The translations under genes and the position numbers were made by a program. DNA of 64,000 bases from Microglena sp. YARC (Eukaryota > Chlorophyta > Chlorophyceae > Chlamydomonadales > Chlamydomonadaceae): contig CM039463.1 in assembly GCA_022414725.1 (NCBI GenBank), positions 27,366,003-27,430,002 on the forward strand, read 5' to 3'. Shown in pieces: positions 10,766-22,185 of this stretch. Position 1 is the first letter of the stretch. The number at the start of each line of letters is the position of its first letter. Below the pieces are notes generated by a model that made no database searches, was not told the DNA's origin, and saw nothing but the letters and a program-made list of their open reading frames with translations.

Positions 10766-11580
10766 CTGCAAGGGTGAGGAGTAAGGCGGGGTGGGTGGTG
10801 GGTGGCAGTGGTTGGTGGTGGGTGGTTGGTGGTGGGTGGTTGGTGGTTGGTGGTTGGTGGTTGGTAGTGGGTGGTGGTGGGTGGTGGGTCAGTATTAATT
10901 TAGCCCACCACAAGGTCATGGCTGACCTGCTCCTGGCGGGCGTCTTGTGTGTGCTTGGCAACCTCCTTGGAGATGTCATGCTTGGGGCAGACCTGCAGGG
11001 GGGAGGAGTAAGGCGGGGTGGGTGGTGGGTGGTAGTGGTGGTGGTGGTTGGTTGGTTGGTTGGTGGTGGGTGGTTGGTGGTGGGTGGTGGGTGGTAGTGG
11101 TGGTGGTGGGTGGTGGTGGGTTGGTTGGTGGTGGGTGGTGGGTGGCGGGTGGTAGTGGTTGGTGGTGGTTGGTTGGTGGTGGGTGGTAGTGGTGGTTGGT
11201 GGTGGTTGGTGGGTGGTTGGTGGTGGGTGGTGGTTGATGGTGGGTGGTAGTGGTGGGTAGTGGGTGGTCAGTGGTGGGTGGTGGGTGGTAGTGGTGGTGG
11301 GTCAGTATTAATTTAGCCCACCATAAGGTCATGGCTGACCTGCTCCTGGCGGGCGTCTTGTGTGTGCTTGGCAACCTTGTTGGAGATGTCATGCTTGGGG
11401 CAGACCTGCAGGGGGGAGGAGTAAGGCGGGGTGGGTGGTGAGTGGTAGTGGTGGTGGGTGATGGACTGATGGGTGGTGGGTGGTAGTGGTGGTGGGTGAT
11501 GGACTGATGGGTGGTGGTTGGTGGTTGGTGGTTGGTGGTTGGTAGTGGTGGTGGGTCAGTATTAATTGAGCCCACCACAA
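10766..11580 (-). repeat. Intron array: acceptor-side copies of the terminal exon
   Basis: Copies of CTGCAG followed by GTCTGCCCCAAGCATGACAT and about 60 further exon bases recur with the acceptor at about 10979 and 11409, the second spaced 430 bp from the first, with a third remnant near 11570. They are separated by (GGT)n-rich sequence. Each copy keeps the splice acceptor and about the first 28 codons of the terminal exon, then departs from it. Confidence 0.85.
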
Positions 11581-11949
11581 GGTCTTCCCCTCTTCCCCCC
11601 CCCCACCCCCCCCTCCACACACACACACACACACTCACACACACACGAAAACGGCTGTCAACCAAACTGATGGAGTGAGCCATGCACCCAACTTCAACCT
11701 CAATCTAATATAACTAATTAGGATACTCTCAATACACTCAAGTTAAATCTCAAATACAGTCAAGCTGGCCCGCAAGCTATTCCTTCAATACAAGAGAAGA
11801 GGTTCACACACTACCAATGCCGCACCACACCATCATTGCTTTACCACACCATCATTGATGCACCACACTACTACCATTATCAGCCAAGCTGCTGGCTGGT
11901 ACCATGCACCCAAGTTTGAGTAAAAGTACACACAGTTTTCTAGCTTTCT

Positions 11950-12345
11950 GTAGGTCAAGTTAGGTGCCGCAACAAGTGAGACGCAAGCCAGATTTGAATT
12001 TGAATTTGAAGCAAGAGGTGAGACACAAGACTGATTTGAATTTGAATTTGAAGCAACAAGTGAGACACAAGCCTGATTCGAATTTGAATTTGAAGCAAGA
12101 GGTGAGACACAAGCCTGATTTGAATTTGAATTTGAAGCAACAAGTGAGACACAAGCCTGATTTGAATTTGAATTTGAAGCAAAAAGTGAGACACAAGCCT
12201 GATTTGAATTTGAATTTGAAGCAACAAGTGAGACACAAGCCTGATTTGAATTTGAATTTGAAGCAAAAGGTGAGACACAAGCCTGATTTGAATTTGAATT
12301 TGAAGCAGGAGGTGAGACACAAGCCTGATTATAGGATTGTGGTAT
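11950..12345. repeat. 42-bp minisatellite
   Basis: About nine units of 42 bp contain GATTTGAATTTGAATTTGAA and GTGAGACACAAGCCT. The period keeps frames open, but the product would be a 14-residue repeat without other support. Confidence 0.95.
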
Positions 12346-13620
12346 AGCACGGACTGCTGCACCATATCCTTGGCCCGATATAGATAAACATCAACCTTCG
12401 CCACAATCCATTCCTTAAGTCTGGATAGGAGCTTCAAAATCTGTTACTGCTGCACCACACTTCCACCGCTGAAATGTGCTCAATTTTACCCGCAATCCAT
12501 TCATCAAATACTGGAGAAGATATTCACGTACAGCCACTGCTGCACCACACTAACTTCAGCCTTGAGAGGAGCTTCACATACTGCCACTGCTCCACCACAC
12601 TAACTTCAGCCTTGAGAGGAGCTTCACATACTGCCACTGCTCCACCACACTAACTTCAGCCTTGAGAGGAGCTTCACATACTGCCACTGCTGCACCACAC
12701 TAACTTCAGCCTTGAGAGGAGCTTCAAATACTGCCACTGCTCCACCACACTAACTTCAGCCTTGAGAGGAGCTTCACATACTGCCACTGTTCCACCACAC
12801 TAACTTCAGCCTTGAGAGGAGCTTCACATACTGCCACTGCTCCACCACACTAACTTCAGCCTTGAGAGGAGCTTCACATACTGCCACTGCTCCACCACAC
12901 TAACTTCAGCCTTGAGAGGAGCTTCACATACTGCCACTGCTCCACCACACTAACTTCAGCCTTGAGAGGAGCTTCACATACTGCCACTGCTCCACCACAC
13001 TAACTTCAGCCTTGAGAGGAGCTTCACAAACTGCCACTGCTGCACCACACTAACTTCAGCCTTGAGAGGAGCTTCACATACAGCCACTGCTCCACCACAC
13101 TAACTTCAGCCTTGAGAGGAGCTTCACATACTGCCACTGCTGCACCACACTAATTTCAGCCTTGAGAGGAGCTTCACATACAGCCACTGCTCCACCACAC
13201 TAACTTCATCCTTCAGAGGAGCTTCACATACTGCCACTGCTGCACCACACTAATTTCAGCCTTACGAGGAGCTTCACATACTGCCACTGCTCCACCACAC
13301 TACCACCGCTGATTTGTGCTCAATCTTACCCGCAAGCCCCACTTTAAAGACAGGAGAAGATATTCACACACTGTCACTGCCGCACCACACTACCACCGCT
13401 GAAATGCGCTCAATATTACCCGCAATCCATTCCTCGAAGACAGAAGAAGAGATCGGCATACTGCTGCACCACACTAACTTCAGACTTTAGAGGAGCTTCA
13501 CAAACTGTTACTGCTTCACCACACTACCATCACTGAACTACGCTCAATCTTCAATGCAATCCATTACTTCAATACTAGAGAAGATATACATAAATACAAT
13601 ATTATTATTATAAAATAACA
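12346..13620 (-). repeat. 50-bp minisatellite and donor copies of the 14.7-kb exon
   Basis: About 15 units of 50 bp (TAACTTCAGCCTTGAGAGGA, then GCTTCACATACTGCCACTGC) fill 12530-13310. Around them lie segments reading, on the minus strand, GGAATGGATTGCGG then GTAAGATTGAGC, which match the 3' end and splice donor of the exon at 14637-14798. Further such copies continue to 14360. The stretch 13590-13690 is AT-rich. Confidence 0.85.
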
Positions 13621-13789
13621 ATATATATAATAATATAAAATAATAATATGTATAATAATATATACATAATTAAAAAATTATTATTACTTAAATACTAGAG
13701 AAGATATACATACTGCCACTGCTCCACCACACTACCACCGCTGAAATGTGCTCAATCTTACCCGCACCGCCATTCCTTACGACTGGAGA

Positions 13790-14005
13790 TAAAAGGTTAT
13801 GATAACGCCTGGTGGGGCGTGCTGTTAAGGGAGCCCGTCGTACGCGGGTAGGGAGCGGTCTTCTACCTCAACTGGACAAGCTACCATCGCGGTTGACAAC
13901 GACCTGCAACGCCAAGAGCGACAGAAGGGGGAATCGAACCCCCAACTCTTCATCCTCACAGTGATTTGGTCTACCACTAGACCAATGTATATCACTGAAA
14001 GGGGC
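13790..14005 (-). mobile_element. tRNA-derived SINE with 12-bp target duplication
   Basis: This is the cleanest copy. On the minus strand TGGTCTAGTGGTAG (13970-13983) fits the pol III A box and GGTTCGATTCC (13930-13940) is a perfect B box. TACGACTGGAGA is repeated exactly at 13778-13789 and 14006-14017, which proves insertion. The tail side carries a short A/T-rich run, and the body has no similarity to known RNA genes that I can name. Confidence 0.93.
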
Positions 14006-14433
14006 TACGACTGGAGAAGATATTCACATACAGCCACTGCTGCACCGCACCAACTTAAGAATTTGAAGGACCTTCACAAACTGCCACTGCTCCACCACAC
14101 TACCATCGCTGAAATACACTACATCTTACCCGCAAGCCATTCCTTAGATACTGGAGGAGAAATTCGCATACTGCCATTGCTGTATCACACTACCATCGCT
14201 GAAATGTGCTAAAATGTACCAGCAGTCCATTCCTTAAATACTGGACAAGATATTCACAAACTGCCACTGCTGCACCACACTAACTGAAGATTTGAGAGGA
14301 GCTTCAAAAACTGTTACTGCTGCACCACACTACCATCGCTGAAATACGCCAAATTTTACCCGCAATCCCCTCTATCAAGAATGGAGAGGAACCACAATCC
14401 TGTGTATGTATGTATATATGTATATATGTATGT

Positions 14434-14482
<49 letters not shown>

Positions 14483-14636
14483 CAGATAGATAGATAGGTA
14501 GGGTGGTTCGTGGGGCGGAACTGCTAAAGCTCAAGTTCAACCTTAGCAACAATCCATTCCTTAAGTCTGGATAGGAGCTTCACAAAACTGTTACTGCTGC
14601 ACCACACTACCATTGCTGAAATGCGCTCAATCTTAC
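14006..14636 (-). repeat. Intron with donor copies and GATA microsatellite
   Basis: Further copies of the 14.7-kb exon donor (reverse of CTTACCCGCAA) lie near 14125, 14215 and 14350. A (GATA)n tract spans about 14430-14495, with a TGTA/TATA stretch before it. Confidence 0.75.
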
Positions 14637-14798
14637 CCACAACCCCCTCTTTAAAGACTGGAGAGGAATCACAATCCTGTGGACGTCTGAAGAATGAGGG
14701 GCGGCATCAACACGAGCAGGGATGAGCACGGTTGAGCCGACTTGCATGATCTCGATATTGTAAAAGAGCTTGGAAGACAAGTTTCCGTAGCCTGTGAG
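14637..14798 (-). CDS. Large gene, penultimate exon
   Basis: The exon is 162 bp (54 codons, phase 0 at both ends), with acceptor CTCTTCCCACAG and donor TGG-GTAAGA. It begins LTGYGNLSSKLFYNIEIMQV and goes on through STVLIPARVDAAPHSSDVHR to IVIPLQSLKRGLW. This resembles the part of the hydroxylase fold that carries the first iron-binding motif (P-H-x-D, then H-R-(I/V)-H). Here the best alignment shows P-A-R-V-D, or alternatively P-H-S-S-D, so the usual H-x-D spacing is not kept. Three degenerate copies of this exon follow upstream. Confidence 0.85.
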
Positions 14799-15470
14799 CT
14801 GTGGGAAGAGGCAATGTCTTTGTGTGGGTGTGGGTGTGGGTGCTTGTGAGTGTGTGCTTGTGTGTTAGTGTCCATGTGTGTGTGTGCGCTTGCTTGAGTG
14901 TATGTTTGTGTGATGAACAGGGGGCGGCATCAACACAATCAGGGATGAGCACGGTTGAGACGACTTGCATGATCCCTATATTGTGAAAGAGTTGGAGGAC
15001 GAGTTTTCGTAGCCTGTGAGCTGTGGGAAGAGGCGATATGTGCGGGTGTGGGCGCTTGTGAGTATGTGCTTGTATGTGAGTGTCTATGTGTGTGTGTGTG
15101 TGCATGCTTGGGTGTATGCTTGTGTGATGAACAGGGGGCGGCATCAACACAATCAGGGATGAGCACGGTTGAGACGACTTGCATGATCCCTATATTGTGA
15201 AAGAGTTGGAGGACGAGTTTTCGTAGCCTGTGAGCTGTGGGAAGAGGCGATGTGTGTGGGTGTGTGGGTGTGGGCGCTTGTGAGCATGTGCTTGTATGTG
15301 AGTGTCTATGTGTGTGTGTGTGCATGCTTGGGTGTATGCTTGTGTGATGAACAGGGGGCGGCATCGACACAATCAGGGATGAGCACGGTTGAGACGACTT
15401 GCATGATCCCTATATTGTGAAAGAGTTGGAGGACGAGTTTCTGTAGCCGGTGAGGTGTGGGAAGAAGCGA
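14799..15470 (-). repeat. Three tandem copies of the 14.7-kb exon
   Basis: Units of about 220 bp (near 14920-15035, 15130-15250, 15355-15465) repeat the acceptor CTTCCCACAGCTCACAGGCT and about 125 bp of exon, linked by (GTGT)n sequence. The copies read TTGTGAAAGAGTTGGAGGAC and carry in-frame stops relative to the parent exon, so they look like decayed duplicates. Confidence 0.88.
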
Positions 15471-16033
15471 TGTGTTTTTGTGTGGGTGTGTGTGGGCGCT
15501 TGTGAGTGTGTGGTGGTGTGTGTGCTTGTGAGTGTGAGTGTGTGTGTTTGTGTGTGTGGTGGTGTGTGGTGGTGGTGTGTGTGCTTGTGTGGTGGTGTGT
15601 GTGGTGGTTGTGTGTGTGTGTGTGTGTGGTGGTTTTGTGTGTGTGGTGGTGGTGGTGGTGTGTGTGTGGTGTGGTGTGGTGTGTGTGTGTGGTGTGTGTG
15701 GTGATGTGTGTGTGTTTGCGGTGTGGTGTGTGTGTTTGTGTGGTGTTGGTGTGTGTATGCGCGCTTGTGTGTGTGTGCTTTTGTGCGTGTGTGTTTGTGT
15801 GTGTGGTGGTGTGTTTGTGTGTGTGGTGTGTGCTTGTGTGTATGTGCTTGTCTGTGCGTGTGGTGTTTGTGTGTGGTGTTTGTGTGTGTGTTTGTGTGTG
15901 CATGTGTGTGTGCTTGTGTGTGTATGTGTGTGTTTGTTTGTGTGTGTGTTTGTGTGTGGTGTGTGTTTGTGTGTGTGTTTGTGTGTGGTGTGTGTGGTGG
16001 TGTGTGCTTGTGTGTGTGGTGTGTGTGGTGGTG

Positions 16034-16095
<62 letters not shown>
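15471..16095. repeat. GT-rich microsatellite
   Basis: Over 600 bp of GTGTGTG-type sequence with GGTGGT variants, ending in about 25 uninterrupted GT units. All open frames here are artefacts. Confidence 0.97.
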
Positions 16096-16109
16096 TAAAT
16101 GTAGCCTGT

Positions 16110-17039
16110 TCCCGATTCAGCCAGCATAACTGGGCCAGTACTTAACCCAACGTCTCATTAAATTGGTCACTTGTCACATCACATCACACATTAAATCCTT
16201 ACTCACACTACCTCACCCTCCCGTATGGAGGCCCAGTTCCCAATGCAGGCAACGGACCTTGGCCAGTACTTTATGCAAAGTCCCATTCAACTGGTTACTT
16301 GTCACATCGCTACTCACTCTACCTCACCCTCCCTTATAGAGGCCCAGTCCCCAATGCAGGCAACGGACCTTGGCCAGTACTTTATGCAGAGTCCCATTCA
16401 ACTGGTTACTTGTCACATCGCTACTCACTCTACCTCACCCTCCCTTATAGAGGCCCAGTTCCCAATGCAGGCAACGGACCTTGGCCAGTACTTTATGCAA
16501 AGTCCCATTCAACTGGTTACTTGTCACATCGCTACTCACTCTACCTCACCCTCCCTTATAGAGGCCCAGTTCCCAATGCAGGCAACGGACCTTGGCCAGT
16601 AATTTATGCAGAGTCCCATTCAACTGGTTACTTGTCACATCGCTACTCACTCTACCTCACCCTCCCTTATAGAGGCCCAGTTCCCAATGCAGGCAACAGA
16701 CCCTGGCCAGTACTTCATGCAAAGTTTCACTATACAGGCTGCTTCTCAATACCGCACATCTCATCCCTGTTCACTTTACCTCACCCTCCCGTATAGAGGC
16801 CCAGTTCCCAATGCAGGCAACGGACCTTGGCCAGTACTTCATGCAACGTTGCATTGAACTGGCTACTAAACAAAATTGCACATCTCATTCCTATTCACAC
16901 TACCTCCCCCTCCCCCTCCCCCTCTCCCTCTCCCTCCCCCTCCCCCTTGGAGGCCTGGTGCCCAAGGCAAGCAACGTTCCTGGGCCAGTATTTTCTGCAA
17001 AGTCCCATTAAACTGGTTACTTGTCACGTCACACATTAA
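16110..17039. repeat. 111-bp minisatellite
   Basis: Units spaced exactly 111 bp (CAATGCAGGC at 16241, 16352, 16463, 16574, 16685; then 124 bp to 16809) contain AACGGACCTTGGCCAGTACT and CAACTGGTTACTTGTCACAT. Diverged remnants lie at 17764-17830, 19260-19380 and 19580-19790, so the array was once continuous and has been split by insertions. Confidence 0.92.
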
Positions 17040-17763
17040 TAGGGTTAGGCCGGGGGGGTATAGTGGCTTCGCACTATTAGCGCTACTAGCGCTTACTAGC
17101 CCTAAAATAAATCCCGAAAAATTAGCGCTAGGTGAAGGTGAAGAGAAGAGAAATAGGACGTCGTCGTGGCTGGTCGGCATGGCTGGAAACGCAACACAAC
17201 GGTCACACAGAACGGAGTATATGAACGGAGCAGTGTGTCTTCTCTTGCACGAAGTGCACTCGGGTATTCAGCCCTGCCAACCCCATGGCGTCCTACAACA
17301 CGCATTCCAACGCGACCAAAATTCCGACGCGACAAAAAATCGTACTGCAAGGGGCTTCTGGCTGAGGGCAAGAAGAAGCAGTTGCAGCACTGAATGAGCT
17401 GCTGTATGTTGGAGGTGATGATGAGGATTTGGTGGGGTGGAAAGATGACATTGAGGAGTAGCCCACGCATTGCCAAGCAGCGCAGTCAATGCCACCACAA
17501 GCAGGGGGGGGGGGGGGGGGGGGACACGCGCAGTATTGAGGTACTTCATCATGAACTCATGATGAGCAGATCATACACAATTGCCAAAAAAGGTTGGCAC
17601 GATGCATGGCAACACTCTCCTCGACACATGGCACTATTTCTGGGTTCTTTTGGCTAAGTTTGGCTAGGTTTGGCTAAATTAGTTGTGCACTATTAGGGCT
17701 AACTTAGCTAATAGCCCTATTAGGGCTAATTATGTCCACCGGTAGCCCTATAGGCCGAAGCCT
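17040..17763. mobile_element. TIR transposon, decayed, 724 bp
   Basis: It interrupts the 111-bp array and is flanked by ACACATTAA at 17031-17039 and 17764-17772, an exact 9-bp duplication. The ends AGGGTTAGGCC and, inverted, AGGCTTCGGCC agree at 9 of 11 bases. The 9-bp duplication suggests a Mutator-like element. The interior has short plus-strand frames (from 17285 and a coherent GQEEAVAALNELLYVGG at about 17365-17455) but no recognisable transposase. Confidence 0.75.
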
Positions 17764-17894
17764 ACACATTAAATCCCTACTCTCACTACACCAACCTATG
17801 AAGGCACAGTTCCCAATGCAGGCAATGTTTGAATGACACTCTTGAGAGTGGGGAAGGGAGAAGTATTGATATGCTCGAGGGTATTGATATAAAA

Positions 17895-17967
17895 GTAATG
17901 ATAACGCCTGGAGGGGCGTGGTGTTAAGGGAGCCCGTCGTACGCGGGTGGGGAGCGGCCTCCTACCT
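17895..17967 (-). mobile_element. SINE, 5'-truncated copy
   Basis: Only the 3' third of the SINE is present (GATAACGCCTGG to CTCCTACCT); the tRNA-like head is missing. GGTATTGATATA (17880-17891) and GGTATTAATATA (17968-17979) flank it, an 11 of 12 duplication. Loss of the 5' end with an intact duplication is the mark of aborted target-primed reverse transcription. Confidence 0.88.
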
Positions 17968-18004
17968 GGTATTAATATACTCTACACTACCAGTCAAATT
18001 TTTG

Positions 18005-19257
18005 TGTTTATACTCTGAAGTGGGTTTCTCCTAGCTTTAAGGTTTTAAGCCTCCTCCAGGTACAGCGTTTTGGTGCTTTCTACACCTTTTTACAGCTTTT
18101 TGTTGATTTTTAGGGCTATTTATCTCCATCAGTGCCGAAGTCCGCCCCTGAGTGGTACGGATGGTTTTCACCTACTCCCTCAAGTCCAAAGAAAACTTTG
18201 TTTTGCTAATAAGTTACCTAACCACATCAGTTCAACATATAAATACTCAGAGTTGGGTTCTCTCAGGTTGTGGGAAGCAGGCAAAGCAAAACATGTGATT
18301 TTTTCCACTAAGAGGCTCCCTAAGTCGGTACGGATTTTACGTAGAAGTGGAACGGAGCCTATCGCTATCAAAAACAAGTTTTCGTAAAATAAAAGTAGGT
18401 AGCCCTATTGTGCACATCTTTCCTCATAATAAATTTTTACATCAGGTTTTGGATGGCAGTACATGGGCAGTACGGGTGAATATGGACCCCAAAATTACTG
18501 ATTATTTACATATTGTGGGTGCCCTAAGTGTGGTACAACGCTGCACAAGCTGAATTGTTTCATTTTGGGTCTTAGCTTTGTTTTGTAGCACAAAGACTAA
18601 CTTGTTTTTTGCAATTTCAAATTTCAAATTTCAAATTTATTTTCAAAATATATTCAAAAAATAGCTTTTTTTCAACTTTGTTTCAAACATCCACATCTGA
18701 AGTTAGTTTTAGATTTGGGAAAGGGGGGTGGAATCTCAAGTTGGGAGGTGGGATTTGGGGGTGATCAGGTGAATTTTCGAGTTGTACTGCTACCTCAGTA
18801 AATTCCGAGGCCAAGGCTGAAGCGCAGCCTCCGACCTTGTGGCAGGGGTTTGATAAGCCTTTCGTCCCGCGGTAACATGATTCGGAATAGCTCGCGCGGC
18901 CTCGTGTCTGGCGCGATCTGGATTTGTACCACAATTTATCGCACGTCTGATGTACTGCCAGCGGCCTTCCGTACAAGGCTGCTCGTGACCGCATGCGAAT
19001 GCGGACCGGAAATACATATGCGCGTAGCTGACACAATTGCGCGAAAGGTTGGCCAGACAGAATTCGATTCCGAGCATTTTGGGGCCTGTACGGCTCTGTA
19101 CCACAATCTTGTACCAACTTAGGGCGTTTTTGGACTTAGGCACCTATGGAGATAGGGCAAACAGTTTTTTTTCTTCTTTCCTTTTTTTATAGCGATAATT
19201 TCGCCAAAACGGGGTCAAAACTAGTGAATAATGTATAGCGGAAATGAAAATCCCTGT
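18005..19257. mobile_element. Longer relative of the CAGGGATTG MITE with internal cargo
   Basis: The left part (GAAGTGGGTTTCTCCTAGCT near 18018) and right part (TATAGCGATAATTTCGCCAA, ending AAAATCCCTG at 19257) match the two halves of the 215-230-bp MITEs. About 1 kb lies between. It includes an (AATTTC)n-like run at 18616-18640 and a GC-richer block at 18780-19120 open on both strands. No protein is recognised. The left terminus is degraded. Confidence 0.5.
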
Positions 19258-19259
19258 CC

Positions 19260-19800
19260 CAGTCATCTAACTTTGACAGGCAGCGGACCTGGGCCAAGAC
19301 TTTATGCAGAGTCGCATTGAACTGGCTACTTCTTAAAAATCACACTTCTCATTCCTTTTCCCCCTCCCCCTCCCCCTCTGTTAGCGGAATAGAACGATGG
19401 AGTGTCAGCGTGAGCTGTCTGTCTGCCTACTGTCATATTCCCTGTGTCTTGTGTCCGTCTGACCCTAGACCCTAATCTCTTTCCACTGTGACGGCGCTTC
19501 CATTAGGTGCTCTGCTCCGTCTTGTAACTTGTCCTGTAGTTAGCATACACGCCTCTCTTTCTATCGTTCTATTCCGCTCCCTCCCCCTCTCCCTTGCAGG
19601 CCCGGTGTCCAAGGCAGGCGAAGTACCTGGGCCAGTACTTTATGCAAAGTCCCATTAAACTGGTTACTTGTCACATCGCACATTAAATCCCTACTCACAC
19701 TACCCTATGGAGACCTAGTTCCTAATTCAGGCGACGTACCTTGCCCAGGACTTTACGTAAAGTCTCATTAAACTGGGTACTATTCAAATCGCTCGTTTTG
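19260..19800. repeat. 111-bp satellite remnants, C-rich tract
   Basis: Two or three diverged units with GGGCCAGTACTTTATGCAAA and CATTAAACTGG are split by the MITE at 19383-19578, which sits in a (CCCCCT)n stretch. Confidence 0.8.
19383..19578. mobile_element. MITE with perfect 16-bp terminal inverted repeats
   Basis: AGCGGAATAGAACGAT at 19383-19398 is exactly inverted at 19563-19578. The 196-bp element is in a C-rich stretch of the 111-bp satellite, so the target duplication cannot be read with certainty; CCCTCCCCCTCT occurs on both sides. Confidence 0.85.
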
Positions 19801-19868
19801 TCACTTTTCACTGCCTTGGCGGTATCTGGGTGAAGGCCGATGCCTGAGCCATGATGCAGCAAGCTTAC

Positions 19869-19928
19869 AGTACGACCTCCTGCGGCACCTCGGCGGGAGC
19901 CTTCACGTGGAAGCTCACTCCAGGCAGC
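19869..19928 (-). CDS. Large gene, short internal exon
   Basis: The 60-bp exon is bounded by acceptor TGGTTTTGCAG and donor ACT-GTAAGC. In the phase required by the next exon it reads AAWSELPREG and continues to GGRT; a second open frame reads LPGVSFHVKAPAEVPQEVV. The splice signals are good, but the choice of frame depends on the missing preceding exon. Its 5' end is repeated about 26 times in the array that follows. Confidence 0.6.
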
Positions 19929-20592
19929 CTGCAAAACCAAGGTTGGTGTTGGTGGTGGTGGTGTGTGGGTGGTGTGGGGTGGTGTGGGTAGGGTGGGGGC
20001 AGCGCACTCCAGGCAGCCTGCAGAACCAAGGTTGGTGATATTGGTGGTGGTGTGTGTGTGGGTGGGTGGGTGGGGTGGGGGCAGCGCACTCCAGGCAGCA
20101 TGCAGAACCAAGGTTGGTGTGTTGTTGGTGTTGTGTGTGGGGGGGTGGGGGGGGGCAGCGCACTCCAGGCAGCCTGCAGAACCAAGGTTGGTGGTGTTGT
20201 TTGTGTTGTGTGTGGGGGGTTGAGGGTGGGGGTAGGGTGGGGGCAGCGCACTCCAGGCAGCCTGCAGAACCAAGGTTGGTGGTGGTGGTGGTGTGTGTGT
20301 GTGGGTGGGGTGGGGTGGGGGTGGGTAGGGTGGGGCAGCTCACTCCAGGCAGCCTGCAGAACCAAGGTTGGTGGTGTTGGTGGTGGTGTGTGTGTGTGTG
20401 TGGTGTGTGTGTGTGTGGGGGGGCGGGGGGGGGTAGGGGGGGGGCAGCGCACTCCAGGCAGCCTGCAGAACCAAGGTTGGTGTTGTGGTGGTGGTGTGTG
20501 TGTGGGGGGTGGGGGTGGGGGTGGGGTAGGGTGGGGGCAGCGCACTCCAGGCAGCCTGCAGAACCAAGGTTGTGGTGTTGGTGGTGGTGTGT

Positions 20593-20623
<31 letters not shown>

Positions 20624-20693
20624 GGGGGCTAGGGGGGGGCAGCGCACTCCAGGCAGCCTGCAGAACCAAGGTTGGTGGTGTTGGTGTTGGTGT

Positions 20694-20724
<31 letters not shown>

Positions 20725-20882
20725 GGTAGGGGGGGCAGCGCACTCCAGGCAGCCTGCAGAACCAAGGTTGGTGTTGTTGTTTGTGTTGTGGGTGGGGGGT
20801 GGGTGGGGTGGGGTAGGGTGGGGGCAGCGCACTCCAGGCAGCCTGCAAAACCAAGGTTGGTGGTGTTGGTGGTGGTGTGTGT

Positions 20883-20913
<31 letters not shown>

Positions 20914-21503
20914 GGGGGGGTAGGGGGGGGGCAGCGCACTCCAGGCAGCCTGCAGAACCGAGGTTGGTGGTGTTGGTGTTGGTGTGTGTGTGTGTGGGTG
21001 GGTGTGTGTGTGTGGGGGGGGGGGGGGGTAGGGGGGGGCAGCGCACTCCAGGCAGCCTGCAGAACCAAGGTCGGTGGAGGTGGTGTGGTGTGTGTGTGTG
21101 TGTGTGGTGGTGGTGTGGTGTGTGTGTGTGGGGGGGGGGGGGGGGGGGGGTAGGGGGGGGGCAGCGCACTCCAGGCAGCCTGCAGAACCAAGGTTGGTGT
21201 TGTTGTTTGTGTGTGGGTGGGTGGGGTGGGGTGGGGTAGGGTGGGGGCAGCGCACTCCAGGCAGCCTGCAAAACCAAGGTTGGTGGTGTTGTTTGTGTTG
21301 TGTGTGGGGGGTGGGGTGGGGGTGGGGGTGGGGGTGGTAGGGTGGGGGCAGCGCACTCCAGGCAGCCTGCAGAACCAAGGTTGGTGGTGTTGGTGGTGGT
21401 GTGTGTGTGTGTGTGGGTGGGGTGGGGGGGGGGGGGGTAGGGGGGGGGGCAGCGCACTCCAGGCAGCCTGCAGAACCAAGGTTGGTGGTGTTGGTGTTGG
21501 TGT

Positions 21504-21534
<31 letters not shown>

Positions 21535-21868
21535 TAGGGGGGGGCAGCGCACTCCAGGCAGCCTGCAGAACCAAGGTTGGTGTTGTTGTTTGTGTTGTGG
21601 GTGGGTGGGGTGGGGTAGTGTGGGGTGGGGGCAGCGCACTACTGGCAGCCTGCAAAACCAAGGTTGGTGGTGTTGTTTTGTTGTGTGTGGGGGTGGGGGT
21701 GGGGTGGGGTGGGGGTGTAGGGTGGGGGCAGCGCACTCCAGGCAGCCTGCAGAACCAAGGTTGGTGGTGGTGTGGTGGTGTGTGTGTGGGGGGTGGGGTG
21801 GGGGGGTAGGGTGGGGGCAGCGCACTCCAGGCAGCCTGCAGAACCAAGGTTGGTTGGTGTTGGTGGTG

Positions 21869-21899
<31 letters not shown>

Positions 21900-22140
21900 G
21901 GTAGGGGGGGGGCAGCGCACTCCAGGCAGCCTGCAGAACCAAGGTTGGTGATGTTGGTGGTGGTGTGTGTGGGGGTTGGGGTGGGGTGGGTAGGGTGGGC
22001 AGCGCATTCCAGGCAGCCTGCAGAACCAAGGTTGTTGGTAGTGGTGGTGGTGGTGGTGGTGGTGGTGGTGGGGGGGGGGGGGGGTCAGCTCATTCCAGGC
22101 AGCCTGCAGAACCAAGGTTGTTGTTGTTGTTGGTGGTGGT

Positions 22141-22185
<45 letters not shown>

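Noticed and set aside
13926..13990. A functional tRNA gene
   Set aside because: A and B boxes are present, but no full cloverleaf with a 7-bp acceptor stem can be drawn, and the segment is the head of a repeated element with target duplications.
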